The position numbers and the translations under genes were made by a program. The notes under the pieces are model-generated. The model searched no databases and was not told where the DNA came from. It saw nothing but the letters and a program-made list of their open reading frames with translations. Below are positions 1-9,400 of a stretch of 10,494 bases of DNA, piece after piece (position 1 is the stretch's first letter; each line of letters begins with the position of its first letter). Source of the DNA: Atopobiaceae bacterium (GTDB lineage: Bacteria; Actinomycetota; Coriobacteriia; Coriobacteriales; Atopobiaceae); contig JAFUBJ010000053.1 in NCBI GenBank assembly GCA_017460265.1, forward strand, positions 1 to 10,494, written 5' to 3'.

Positions 1-565
1 AGAAGCCCTTCAGGTCCTGGACGGCCAGGGCGGGAGGTATCTGATACTGCGGCCTTCCGTGGCGGGGTCGGGCGGGATCGCATGCGTATCTGCCACAAAA
101 CTCGGAAGCAAGGGTAAGACCCTGGGCAAACGGCAATATTCTGCGCGCGAGCTGGCCCGCACTTGTCTTAGAGAGGTTCTCTTGGATGAGGCCAAGCACG
201 CAGAGACAGGGCCCGTCGATAAAGATACGAACGCCTGCCTCTTTGAGGTCGAGCCCTGTGTCAGAATCCGTTGCGACGACGCTGTCGAATGATCCCGGCG
301 GGATGTGCGCGGTGGTTCTGTGGAGCTGCGTTCCGACGTGCGCCGTCTTGCGCCCAGCACCAAAGACGCGGAGATGAACGGGTTCGTTTTCGTAGACGAT
401 GCCCAGCGTTTCGAGGACGGGACGTACCACATTCTCGAGTACATCGGCAGGGCAGATGGCCGCGTCAACGCAAGGAGCCTTGCGGATGAGGCGCAGGCTT
501 GGGCTGCTCTGCCTCGCCATACGCTGGGCTCTTCGCGCCTGTATGTCCGAAAGAATGATATCCAT
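1..565 (-). CDS. Partial hypothetical protein, possibly AbiEi/DUF559-like (3' end outside window)
   Basis: An uninterrupted minus-strand frame runs from an ATG at 565 to the left edge: 188 codons with no stop, so the C-terminus is missing. The product begins MDIILSDIQARRAQRMAR. It continues with VLENVVRPVLETLGI (residues 42-56), HLRVFGAGRKTAHVGTQLHR (64-83), a Gly/Ser turn IPPGSFDSVV (88-97), a hydrophobic stretch VRIFIDGPCLCVLGLIQE (112-129) and SEFCGRYACDP (154-164). I cannot prove a family. The pattern 'IVLSD...', 'F..P.LCFLQLA', 'ELCG.YA' recalls coriobacterial proteins annotated as AbiEi antitoxin or DUF559 endonuclease-like, which is inference from memory. AGA, AGG and ATA codons are commoner than in the neighbouring genes, which hints at accessory origin. 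The start is uncertain: no strong ribosome site precedes 565, and an in-frame ATG at 646 is the alternative. It is transcribed divergently from pepT. The gene is likely real; its function is uncertain. Confidence 0.6.
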   Translation of the reverse strand, partial: MDIILSDIQARRAQRMARQSSPSLRLIRKAPCVDAAICPADVLENVVRPVLETLGIVYENEPVHLRVFGAGRKTAHVGTQLHRTTAHIPPGSFDSVVATDSDTGLDLKEAGVRIFIDGPCLCVLGLIQENLSKTSAGQLARRILPFAQGLTLASEFCGRYACDPARPRHGRPQYQIPPALAVQDLKGF

Positions 566-792
566 GCTACCGAGAATATCCGCTACGCAAGGGGCGGTGC
601 TTGAGAATCTGAATTCGACTCGCAGGAAACTGCAGGTAGCTGGCATCAAACTGGAAAACCGCTGTCTAAGAGTTCGAGCAGATAGAGGCCGTGGCATCGT
701 GTTGGTCAGACGATGATGCGTGGGGGCGCTATGGGGAAGCTGGGCTGGTCAACTACAATGGTGGGGTTACCTATTGCTCGGAAGGAGACAGC
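566..792. other. Divergent intergenic region
   Basis: These 227 bases separate the minus-strand partial gene from pepT. Both strands lack a convincing coding frame here. The pepT frame is open back to an ATG at 691, but those extra residues do not resemble PepT. The only signals I can support are a TACAAT at 754-759 and the pepT ribosome site AAGGAG at 782-787. I see no convincing promoter for the leftward gene and no clear hairpin terminator. Confidence 0.5.
754..759 (+). promoter_or_regulatory. Candidate -10 element of the pepT operon
   Basis: TACAAT matches five of six bases of the TATAAT consensus and lies 33 nt before the pepT ATG, giving a leader of roughly 27 nt. The -35 region is poor: TGGGGA at 732-737 with 16-nt spacing matches three of six. 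The call rests mainly on the -10 box and its position. Confidence 0.35.
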
Positions 793-2046
793 ATGAGTGA
801 CGTAGTCGATCGTTTTATCAAGTATTGCAAGGTTGCCTCGCAGTCCAATCCGCTGACGGCCGACAAGGTGCCATCCACGCAATGCCAGTTTGACATTGCC
901 GAGGTCATAGCTTCTGACCTGCGCGAACTTGGTGCGGAGGACGTGCATGTGGACGAGCATGCCTACGTGACGGCCCATTGGCCGGCGAGCGAGGGCTGCG
1001 AAGACCTTCCCACGCTCGGCTTCTGCTGCCATATTGACACGGCTTGGCAGTCCTATGGGGATCCCGTCCATCCCGAAATCAAGCACTACGAAGGCGGCAA
1101 GCTCGTCATCGGAACGGGTCGTGATGGCCGCGAGGTGTGGGTGAGCCCCGAAACCAACAAGCACCTTGAGCACATGGTTGGCTGGGACCTCATCACCACC
1201 GACGGCACGTCGCTCCTGGGTGGCGACGACAAGGCGGGCGACGCGATGTGCCTTGCGCTCATGAAGCGTCTGAAGGACGATCCGACCCTCCCGCACCCGC
1301 GCCTTGCGTTCTCGTTTGTTCCCGACGAAGAGATTGGTCACGGAGCGGCGCTGCTTGACCTTGACGAGTTTGGTGCCTCGTTTGGCTACACCATCGACGG
1401 CGGCCCGCTGGGCGAGTTCTGTTACGAGACCTTCAACGCGGCAGAGGCCTGCGTGCGTGCCAAGGGCATTTCGGTGCACACGGGCACGGCCACGGGCGTC
1501 ATCGTCAACGCCTCCGAGGCCGTCATGCGCTTCCACCAGCTGCTTCCAGCCGCCGAGAGGCCCGAGTTCACCGAGAACTACGACGGCTTCTACTACCTCG
1601 AGCGCATGCAGGGCGACTGCGAGGAGGCCATGGCGGACTACATCATCCGCGACCATGACCAGGCAAAGGTCGAGGCGCGCAAGCAGCTCATGCGCACGGC
1701 GGTGGAACTTGTCAACCAGCAGTTTGGCAGCGAGGTCCTGACCATCGACATCCACGACCAGTACCACAACCTGGCAGACATCGTGACGCTGCCTGAAAAC
1801 GCGCACCTCATCGAGAACGCACGCAAGGCCTACGCTTCCATTGGCAAAGAGATGACCTGCATCCCCATGCGCGGCGGCACCGATGGCTCGCAGCTGTCGT
1901 TCCGCGGCTTCGCGTGTCCCAATCTCTCCGCATGCTATTACAATGCCCATGGCGTGCGCGAGTTTGTGCCCGTGCCCGAGCTCGAGGCCATGGTGGACAT
2001 GCTGGTCAATCTGGTGGCGCTGTACGCGGTGCCGCAGCAAGCCTAG
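793..2046 (+). CDS. pepT: Peptidase T (tripeptide aminopeptidase, M20B)
   Basis: PepT is a cytosolic di-zinc enzyme that removes the N-terminal residue from tripeptides. The 417-residue product matches the family along its length (the E. coli enzyme is about 408). All metal and catalytic signatures are visible: CHIDTA with H80 and D82; LLGGDDKAGDA with bridging D145; PDEEIG with catalytic base E179 and ligand E180; YTIDGG with D202; and YNAHG with H386. The dimerisation-domain signatures VHTGTATGVIVNA (228-240), YDGFYYLE (263-270), YIIRDHD (283-289) and IPMRGGTDGSQLSF (357-370) are also present. The start at 793 is chosen because AAGGAG sits 5 nt upstream and MSDVVDRFIKYCKV matches the usual N-terminus; an in-frame ATG at 691 would add an unrelated extension. 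It is the first gene of a probable four-gene operon, 54 nt before a second metallopeptidase. Identification is firm. Confidence 0.96.
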   Translation: MSDVVDRFIKYCKVASQSNPLTADKVPSTQCQFDIAEVIASDLRELGAEDVHVDEHAYVTAHWPASEGCEDLPTLGFCCHIDTAWQSYGDPVHPEIKHYEGGKLVIGTGRDGREVWVSPETNKHLEHMVGWDLITTDGTSLLGGDDKAGDAMCLALMKRLKDDPTLPHPRLAFSFVPDEEIGHGAALLDLDEFGASFGYTIDGGPLGEFCYETFNAAEACVRAKGISVHTGTATGVIVNASEAVMRFHQLLPAAERPEFTENYDGFYYLERMQGDCEEAMADYIIRDHDQAKVEARKQLMRTAVELVNQQFGSEVLTIDIHDQYHNLADIVTLPENAHLIENARKAYASIGKEMTCIPMRGGTDGSQLSFRGFACPNLSACYYNAHGVREFVPVPELEAMVDMLVNLVALYAVPQQA

Positions 2047-2100
2047 GTAAAACGGTCTGTAAAGGCCTGAAGATTGTCATGCAAGGAGTGAAGAAGCACT

Positions 2101-3147
2101 ATGAACTACGAGGTTGACGAGAAGTACCTGGCCGCCGCGCTCAAGGAGCTGGTGGAGTGCGACAGCCCGGTGGGATACTACCCCGAGATCCACGAGCTTA
2201 TGGGCCGCATCGTGGGGCAGTGGGGCTACGAGCTCTACACCGACCGCAAGGCCACGGCCTATGTGCGCGTGCCGGGTAAGGATTCCTCCAAGACCGTGCT
2301 CATCTGCGCGCACCTGGACACCATTGGCCTCATCGTGCGCGGCATCAACGACGACGGCACCCTGCGCGTGCGCATGCTGGGTGGCATCAACTACCACAAC
2401 GTCGAGGGCGAGACCTGCTACATCCACACGCGCAAGGGCGCCACGGTGATGGGCCAGATCATCCACAACAAGCATTCGGTGCACGTGTGGGAGGACTGCC
2501 GCACCGCCCCGCGCGACGAGGACAACATGTCCATCTCCATCCCTGACTGCACGAGCCCCGACGACGTCAAGGCGCTGGGTATCACGCAGGGCGCCATCGT
2601 GGGTGTGGACCCGCACTACTGCGACATGGGCAATGGCTTTGTCATGAGCCGCCACATTGACGACAAGGGCTGCGTGGCCGCGCTTCTGGGCGAGCTGCGT
2701 TGGCTGGCCAAGACTGGCGAGAAGCCCGCGTACGACACGCTCTTTGCCTTCCCCATGTTTGAGGAGATTGGCCACGGCGGCACCTTCGTTCCCGACGGCG
2801 TCGACGAGTACGTGGCGGTTGACATCTCGCTCATTGGTCCGGACTACAGCTCGGACGAGCACAGCGTGGCCGTCATTGCCTCAGACGCCAAGGGCCCCTA
2901 CGACTGGAACCTCACCAACCGTCTGATTGCCTGCGCCGAGGAGGTCTGCGACGCGGACAAGTGGAACACCCAGGTATGCTTCCACTACTCCACCGACGGC
3001 AATGCGGCGAGCCATGCCGCCAATGACGTCTATTGGGGTGCCTTTGGCCCGGCGGTCATCAACAGCCACGGCCGCGAGCGCTGCCATATCGATGCCCTGA
3101 TCCAGACCGAGAAGCTTGCCCGCGCCTATCTCATGGGTGTGGCATAA
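2101..3147 (+). CDS. M42-family metallo-aminopeptidase (glutamyl aminopeptidase/FrvX/YhfE-like)
   Basis: M42 enzymes are cytosolic, usually dodecameric, di-metal aminopeptidases that trim short peptides. The 348-residue product is of normal family length and shows the ligand set in order: CAHLDTIGLIV (H71, D73), RHIDDKGCVAALL (bridging D187), FEEIGHGG (general base E221, ligand E222), VAVDIS (D241) and RERCHIDAL (H329, in the place of the family's RYxHSP motif). Residues about 75-180 form the beta-rich insert typical of M42. Substrate preference cannot be read from the sequence; the family includes glutamyl and broad-specificity aminopeptidases and proteins once called endoglucanase M. The ATG at 2101 follows AAGGAG (2083-2088) at a longish 12 nt, with a second purine-rich GAAGAAG nearer. 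The gene lies 54 nt after pepT and 3 nt before coaE, so all three are probably cotranscribed. Confidence 0.9.
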   Translation: MNYEVDEKYLAAALKELVECDSPVGYYPEIHELMGRIVGQWGYELYTDRKATAYVRVPGKDSSKTVLICAHLDTIGLIVRGINDDGTLRVRMLGGINYHNVEGETCYIHTRKGATVMGQIIHNKHSVHVWEDCRTAPRDEDNMSISIPDCTSPDDVKALGITQGAIVGVDPHYCDMGNGFVMSRHIDDKGCVAALLGELRWLAKTGEKPAYDTLFAFPMFEEIGHGGTFVPDGVDEYVAVDISLIGPDYSSDEHSVAVIASDAKGPYDWNLTNRLIACAEEVCDADKWNTQVCFHYSTDGNAASHAANDVYWGAFGPAVINSHGRERCHIDALIQTEKLARAYLMGVA

Positions 3148-3150
3148 GCC

Positions 3151-3795
3151 ATGTACACCGTCTTTCTGGCAGGGGGCATCGCGTCAGGCAAGTCCACCGT
3201 GGCTGCCGAGCTTGAGCGGCTCGGAGCCTGGCGCGTCGACCTCGACCAGATTTCGCGCGAGGTGCTTGAGCCGGGCACTGCGACGACCTTTGCGGTTGCC
3301 GAGGCCTTTGGTCAGGACTTGCTCGACCCGGATACCGGTGTGCTCGACCGTCGTCTGCTTGCGTCCCGTGCCTTTGTCACACGCGAGAGCGTCGCGCTGC
3401 TCGAAGCCCTTGAGCTGCCCGCCATCCGTGCACGGCTTGCCGAGGTGCTGACGAGCTCTCCCTGCGGTGCGTGGGAGCCGGCTTGCTGCGTGGTCGAGAT
3501 ACCTTTGCTCGATCGCATGGAGGATTCCCTGGGGCTGGCAGACGAGGTCGTGGTCGTTGACCTGCCCGTAGACGTGCGCCGCGAGCGAGCCATTGGCCGC
3601 GGGATGACGGCGGCTGACTTTGATGCGCGCGCGGCCAACCAACCGTCTGACGAGTGGCTGGTCGCTCATGCCGACACGCTCATCCACAACGGTGGTACGC
3701 TCGAAGACCTCATTGATGCCGTGGCCGCTTGGTGGCACGACCACGAGTCGCAAGGCTGGAAGGGTAGGGGAGGTGCGGCATATGGACGACCGTAA
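3151..3795 (+). CDS. coaE: Dephospho-CoA kinase
   Basis: CoaE phosphorylates the 3'-hydroxyl of the ribose of dephospho-CoA with ATP, the last step of coenzyme A synthesis, in the cytosol. The 214-residue product starts with the P-loop GGIASGKST (8-16), followed by VDLDQISREVLEPG, the family's DxDxIxRxxxxPG substrate-site motif. The hydrophobic VVEIPLL precedes the lid region. Residues ADEVVVVDLP, ANQPSDEWLVAHADTLIHN and GGTLEDL match the conserved C-terminal third (usual length about 200). The ATG lies 3 nt after the M42 stop codon with no good ribosome site, so translation is probably coupled to the upstream gene. The last 14 nt overlap the start of the lytic transglycosylase gene. The final ~20 residues (from WWHDHE on) form a poorly conserved tail. 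In actinobacteria coaE lies near uvrB, as it does here. Confidence 0.95.
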   Translation: MYTVFLAGGIASGKSTVAAELERLGAWRVDLDQISREVLEPGTATTFAVAEAFGQDLLDPDTGVLDRRLLASRAFVTRESVALLEALELPAIRARLAEVLTSSPCGAWEPACCVVEIPLLDRMEDSLGLADEVVVVDLPVDVRRERAIGRGMTAADFDARAANQPSDEWLVAHADTLIHNGGTLEDLIDAVAAWWHDHESQGWKGRGGAAYGRP

Positions 3796-4378
3796 GCTTC
3801 GCTTCTGGCGGTGGTTCCGCGCCCTTCCCCTCATGACCGTCGCCATCGTGGGCATCCTCTCGTTCCTTGTTGCCGTGGCGCCGGGCGCCCTTCTGCGCAA
3901 GGCCCTCTTTCCGGTGAACTACCGAGACGCCATCATCGACGCATCTTCGCGCCATGGCGTGGACCCGCTGCTTGTGTGCTCAGTCATCACCTGCGAGTCG
4001 GGTTGGAATCCCGATGCCGAGTCGGGCGTGGGGGCAGTCGGCCTCATGCAGGTCATGCCCTCGACGGCAGAGACCCTTGCGGGCCTGGGCTACGTCGACG
4101 CGTCGTATTACGACCCCTACGGGCTCTCTGACCCTGCCACCTGCATTGAGTACGGCTGCGCGTGCCTTGACTACCTCGACGACAACCTCGAGACGACCGA
4201 CCAGGTCATTGCGGCCTACAACGCGGGACTGGGCACGGTGCAGGAATGGATGGATGGGGGACTTCCCGACATCTCGAGCGCTATCACCTATCCCGAGACG
4301 CGCATCTACCTGGTGAGGGTCAACGAGGTATACGCGGCCTATCAGCGCCTGTACGACCAAGACCTGAATCCACGGTAA
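3782..4378 (+). CDS. Membrane-anchored lytic transglycosylase (SLT domain, GH23)
   Basis: These enzymes cleave the MurNAc-GlcNAc bond of peptidoglycan with formation of 1,6-anhydro-MurNAc. The 198-residue product has a basic N-terminus (DDRKLRFWRWFR), one membrane segment at about 16-36 that would hold the catalytic part outside the cell, and an SLT domain from about 45 to 190. The catalytic glutamate is E72 in ITCESGWNPDAESGVGAVGL; GLMQVMPSTAETLA (87-100) and AAYNAG (144-149) are the other family signatures, as is the closing PETRIYLVRV. The start at 3782 is favoured by AGGGGAGG (3766-3773) 8 nt upstream. This places the first 14 nt inside the end of coaE, a typical coupled overlap. An open frame extends to 3620 but only over coaE. 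It resembles the Slt70 catalytic domain alone, without the helical U/L domains. It is the last gene before the terminator. Confidence 0.9.
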   Translation: MDDRKLRFWRWFRALPLMTVAIVGILSFLVAVAPGALLRKALFPVNYRDAIIDASSRHGVDPLLVCSVITCESGWNPDAESGVGAVGLMQVMPSTAETLAGLGYVDASYYDPYGLSDPATCIEYGCACLDYLDDNLETTDQVIAAYNAGLGTVQEWMDGGLPDISSAITYPETRIYLVRVNEVYAAYQRLYDQDLNPR

Positions 4379-4398
4379 AAAGCTTCCGATAAAGCAAA

Positions 4399-4420
4399 GG
4401 ACGCCCCGCGAGGGGCGTCC
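4399..4420. terminator. Bidirectional intrinsic terminator between convergent genes
   Basis: GGACGCCCC (4399-4407) pairs perfectly with GGGGCGTCC (4412-4420) around a GCGA tetraloop. On the plus strand CTTTTGG follows. On the minus strand the flank reads TTTGCTTT. The stem can therefore end both the rightward pepT-to-transglycosylase transcript (21 nt after its stop) and the leftward TPR-protein transcript (30 nt after its stop). Confidence 0.88.
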
Positions 4421-4449
4421 CTTTTGGTGGTCGTTGCTTCTGGACGGAG

Positions 4450-6993
4450 CTAGTCCTTGGGCGTCAGCGAGCGGTAGACGCCCATCATCACGTCATCTCC
4501 GTTGAGGTTGAAGAGCGCTCCCACGAGTGGACGCGCCGCCCAGAAGACGCCCTCGTCAACGCAGCGTGCGGCCGATGCCAGCATGCGGCGCTTGTCGGAC
4601 TCGTCGCAGCCCAGGGGGATGCCCTCGCGGGCCAGGACCGAGGCAACCTCGTCGTCGGTCAGCCGCTTGAGCTTCTCGTTGGACGAGAGCAGGTCGTCAA
4701 GCTCCTCGCGCGCCTGCTGGGACATCTCGGTGTCCCAGGCAAGCGAGCGCTGGTAGCAGGCCACGCCCAGGTCCTCGCGTCCCAGCTTCCATTCCATGTA
4801 AGCAAGGCGATAGTGGCAGATGGCCGCGTCTCGGGGGGTGCTTGCCTGGCGCAGGATGTCCTTGATGAGGTCCGCCGCCTCAAAGATGCGAGCCTGGTGC
4901 TCGAGGACGCGCACCTTGCGCATGGTCGCATGTATGGTGACGGGGGCTATGCGAATCATCTCTTCGGCATACTGCATGGCCTTGTCGGTCTCGCCAAGCT
5001 CGTCATAGGCAACGGAGAGGTTGCAGAGTGCGCTGTAATAGGCGTCCGGGACCAGCTTGACCGCACGGCGGTGGTCGTCAATGACAAGGTTGAAGCGAAT
5101 GCGCTCGGCAATGGAGCCAAAGTAGCGGTAGACGGTGTCGGAGTCGTCAAGATAGGCGCCGAGCGACTCGATGGGGGAGAGTGCCTCGGTGAGCACGCTG
5201 ACGGCCTTCTCTGGGTCGGAGGGACCGTTGCTCTCGTCAAGCGCGGCGTCAGACGCCTGGACGGCCTGATCGAGCGAGGTCCCCTTGATGAAGATGCGGC
5301 TGATCTCTTCCTTGTCCGAGATGTCGACGCTGCCGGCAACCAGTGCCTCGATGGTGCGGTTGCAGGCCTCGGTGACGGTGATGTCCTGTGCCTGGAGCAT
5401 CATCTCCTTGAGCTTCGACACGATGTCCTCGGTGGTATCCCAGCCCTGGGCGGACAGCTCGTCCCAAGCGGCAAGGCGCCCAGCATTTTCGTTGATGCCC
5501 AGCTCAGAGACGTTGCGCGCACCCGTGATGGAGCGGAGCCCTTCGGATGTGGGGCGGTCGACAAGCTCGGGGTAGGTAAAGCGCCAGCTAGGGCTGACGA
5601 GCTCGTCTTCGAGGGTGACGAAGGGCTCGACCTCCTCAAACCACCCGTTGCTTCCAAACTGCGCGCGGATGGCCTCGTTTGCGGGGAAGGCGTTTCCCTC
5701 GAGGGCGGCAGGGTTCTGGAAGAGTGCGGTGAGGCGTGCAATCACGTTATCGTCAAGGCGTAGAGACAGGAGCGTCTTGCTGCTTGCTTGCTCGTGGCAG
5801 TTGACATAGACGGTCCTGATCAGAGGCTCGTCGACAAGGGCAGAGTGCGCGATGGCGTGCCGCGCAAGAACTGTTGCGAGCCTAAGCGCGTAGGAGCGCG
5901 CGAGCGCGACCTGCGCCTGGGAGTCCGACGTGAAGATGGCCATGCAGCCTGGGCGCGGTATCTCAAGGGAGAGGGCAAGTGAGCCTTCCGCGACGTTGGA
6001 GCGTTCGTCGTACACGACGCGGAAGGGCGTGACCGCACACTCCGCGACGGAGGCGACCGATGCTCGCACGGCCCACTCGCCGGGAATCTCGGAACGGTCG
6101 ACACCGGGGTAGGCTGCGTCAAGCGACGCGTCGAGAGGATAGCGCTCAATGGTTTGGTTGGTCATGGCTCCCAGGATGTGACGGGCGACCTCGGGTGCCG
6201 ACCCGTCGACCGTCGAGGTGGAGGCCAGGCCGCCAAGGTCCTGGTTGACGCTCAGGGCCGCCTCGATGGAGACGATGCGGTCGTACGCCTCGTCGCTCAG
6301 CTCGTCGACGTTTTGGCGAATCCAGAAATGGTGGTTGCGCGTAAGGCGTCCCGCCTCGCAGACGGGGGCGTCGTCCCACGCCATGAGCCCCGTTGCCTCG
6401 AGCATGCTGGCCAGGTGATGGCGGGAGGTGGCCTCGTGAGAGCGCTCGTTGCGTACGAGGTCCTTCAGGGAGGCAAAGAGGTTTTCGGAACGCGTCACCA
6501 GGTTGGCGATCTCCTCGGTAGTGGAGCCGTCGCGAGGGGCGGGGCTTGCCGCGGGAGCGGACGTGGGAGTGGGGACGGGCGTGGGGGCTTGGGCGGCAGG
6601 AGCGCCTGAGGGCGCCTGGGACTGTGGAGCTCCGGCAATGACCTCGCGGGAAACGACCTCGGGGTTGTCATTGGGGACGGGCGTGGCCGTTGGCTGTGCG
6701 GTGGCGTGCGGCACGGAGGCACCAGCCGTTCCGACCGTTGCCTTGAGCGAGTCGCGTCCCTGGCGCATCCCAAGGATGATGAGCAGCGCTCCCGTGGCGA
6801 TGCAGACCACCGCGATGGCAAGAACGAACAGGATCAGACCCCATTCCTCTCCGTCCATGAGGAAGGAGATGGCCATGATGGCAAAGATGATGCCGTTGAT
6901 GATGGCGAGCGCCCCCAAGATCGAGCAGACGATGGTGAGCCCTGTTCCTCCTCGCTCAGCCTTGTTGATGCGTCCTCCACCATGCGTGTCCAT
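4450..6993 (-). CDS. Two-TM membrane protein with Pro/Ala linker and C-terminal TPR-like repeats
   Basis: I do not recognise a named family. The 847-residue product has a short hydrophilic N-terminus and two strong membrane segments at about 17-46 and 51-77. A Pro/Ala/Thr-rich low-complexity linker follows at about 97-155, then a long, mostly helical region. Residues 650-760 look like tetratricopeptide repeats: YYSALCNLSVAYDELGETDK, AMQYAEEMIRIAP, then AICHYRLAYMEWKLGREDLG and ACYQRSLAWDTE. No catalytic motif is evident. Both ends of the membrane hairpin face the same side; a cytoplasmic scaffold is plausible but unproven. The start at ATG 6993 is preferred because GGAG lies 6 nt upstream; the in-frame ATG at 7029 has no ribosome site and would sit about 2 nt from the likely transcription start. 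It is convergent with the transglycosylase and divergent from uvrB, so probably monocistronic. Being real is near certain; function is unknown. Confidence 0.85.
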   Translation of the reverse strand: MDTHGGGRINKAERGGTGLTIVCSILGALAIINGIIFAIMAISFLMDGEEWGLILFVLAIAVVCIATGALLIILGMRQGRDSLKATVGTAGASVPHATAQPTATPVPNDNPEVVSREVIAGAPQSQAPSGAPAAQAPTPVPTPTSAPAASPAPRDGSTTEEIANLVTRSENLFASLKDLVRNERSHEATSRHHLASMLEATGLMAWDDAPVCEAGRLTRNHHFWIRQNVDELSDEAYDRIVSIEAALSVNQDLGGLASTSTVDGSAPEVARHILGAMTNQTIERYPLDASLDAAYPGVDRSEIPGEWAVRASVASVAECAVTPFRVVYDERSNVAEGSLALSLEIPRPGCMAIFTSDSQAQVALARSYALRLATVLARHAIAHSALVDEPLIRTVYVNCHEQASSKTLLSLRLDDNVIARLTALFQNPAALEGNAFPANEAIRAQFGSNGWFEEVEPFVTLEDELVSPSWRFTYPELVDRPTSEGLRSITGARNVSELGINENAGRLAAWDELSAQGWDTTEDIVSKLKEMMLQAQDITVTEACNRTIEALVAGSVDISDKEEISRIFIKGTSLDQAVQASDAALDESNGPSDPEKAVSVLTEALSPIESLGAYLDDSDTVYRYFGSIAERIRFNLVIDDHRRAVKLVPDAYYSALCNLSVAYDELGETDKAMQYAEEMIRIAPVTIHATMRKVRVLEHQARIFEAADLIKDILRQASTPRDAAICHYRLAYMEWKLGREDLGVACYQRSLAWDTEMSQQAREELDDLLSSNEKLKRLTDDEVASVLAREGIPLGCDESDKRRMLASAARCVDEGVFWAARPLVGALFNLNGDDVMMGVYRSLTPKD

Positions 6994-7037
6994 GTGAGTC
7001 TCCAAGCCGTAGTACGAAGTAAAAACCATATGGTGTG

Positions 7038-7043
7038 ATTCTA
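7038..7043 (-). promoter_or_regulatory. Candidate -10 element of the TPR-protein gene
   Basis: Read leftward, TAGAAT matches five of six bases of TATAAT and lies about 45 nt before the ATG at 6993. Transcription would start near 7031 and give a leader of roughly 38 nt. No good -35 hexamer is seen at the proper spacing (about 7061-7066), so the call is tentative. Confidence 0.3.
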
Positions 7044-7126
7044 TCGCTCATGGGCGGAAGCGTGGGACGTCATCGGTATCTGTGTGGGTATGGGCCCCTC
7101 CCAAGGTGGTCGTGACGTCCAGAATG

Positions 7127-7142
7127 GGGTACACTAGTTCGA
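7127..7142 (+). promoter_or_regulatory. Candidate LexA (SOS) operator in front of uvrB
   Basis: GGGTACACTAGTTCGA compared with the Gram-positive/actinobacterial LexA box TCGAAC-N4-GTTCGA matches six of six bases in the right half and three of six in the left. For the GAAC-N4-GTTC core the match is seven of eight. It covers the -10 element, where a repressor would block transcription, and uvrB is a known SOS gene in many bacteria. The imperfect left half keeps this a candidate. Confidence 0.45.
7130..7135 (+). promoter_or_regulatory. Candidate -10 element of the uvrB operon
   Basis: TACACT fits the actinobacterial TAnnnT pattern and lies 30 nt before the uvrB GTG, so transcription would start near 7142. 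The -35 region at 17-nt spacing (TGGTCG, 7107-7112) is weak, with three of six matches, as is common at regulated promoters. The candidate LexA box at 7127-7142 overlaps this element. Confidence 0.4.
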
Positions 7143-7164
7143 AAGACGACGAAAGGACGCAAGC

Positions 7165-9393
<2,229 letters not shown>

Positions 9394-9400
9394 GCCTGCC

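Noticed and set aside
305..604. Plus-strand open frame of 99 codons in the left region
   Set aside because: It lies opposite the longer, more protein-like minus-strand frame 565-1, has no ribosome site and no recognisable motif.
691..792. N-terminal extension of PepT from ATG 691
   Set aside because: The 34 extra residues do not resemble PepT, and the ATG at 793 has a well-placed AAGGAG and the expected N-terminus.
706..2040. Long open minus-strand frame (444 codons) antisense to pepT
   Set aside because: It mirrors the codon structure of pepT in a GC-rich gene, has His/Val/Arg-rich composition without recognisable motifs, and covers a gene whose identity is certain.
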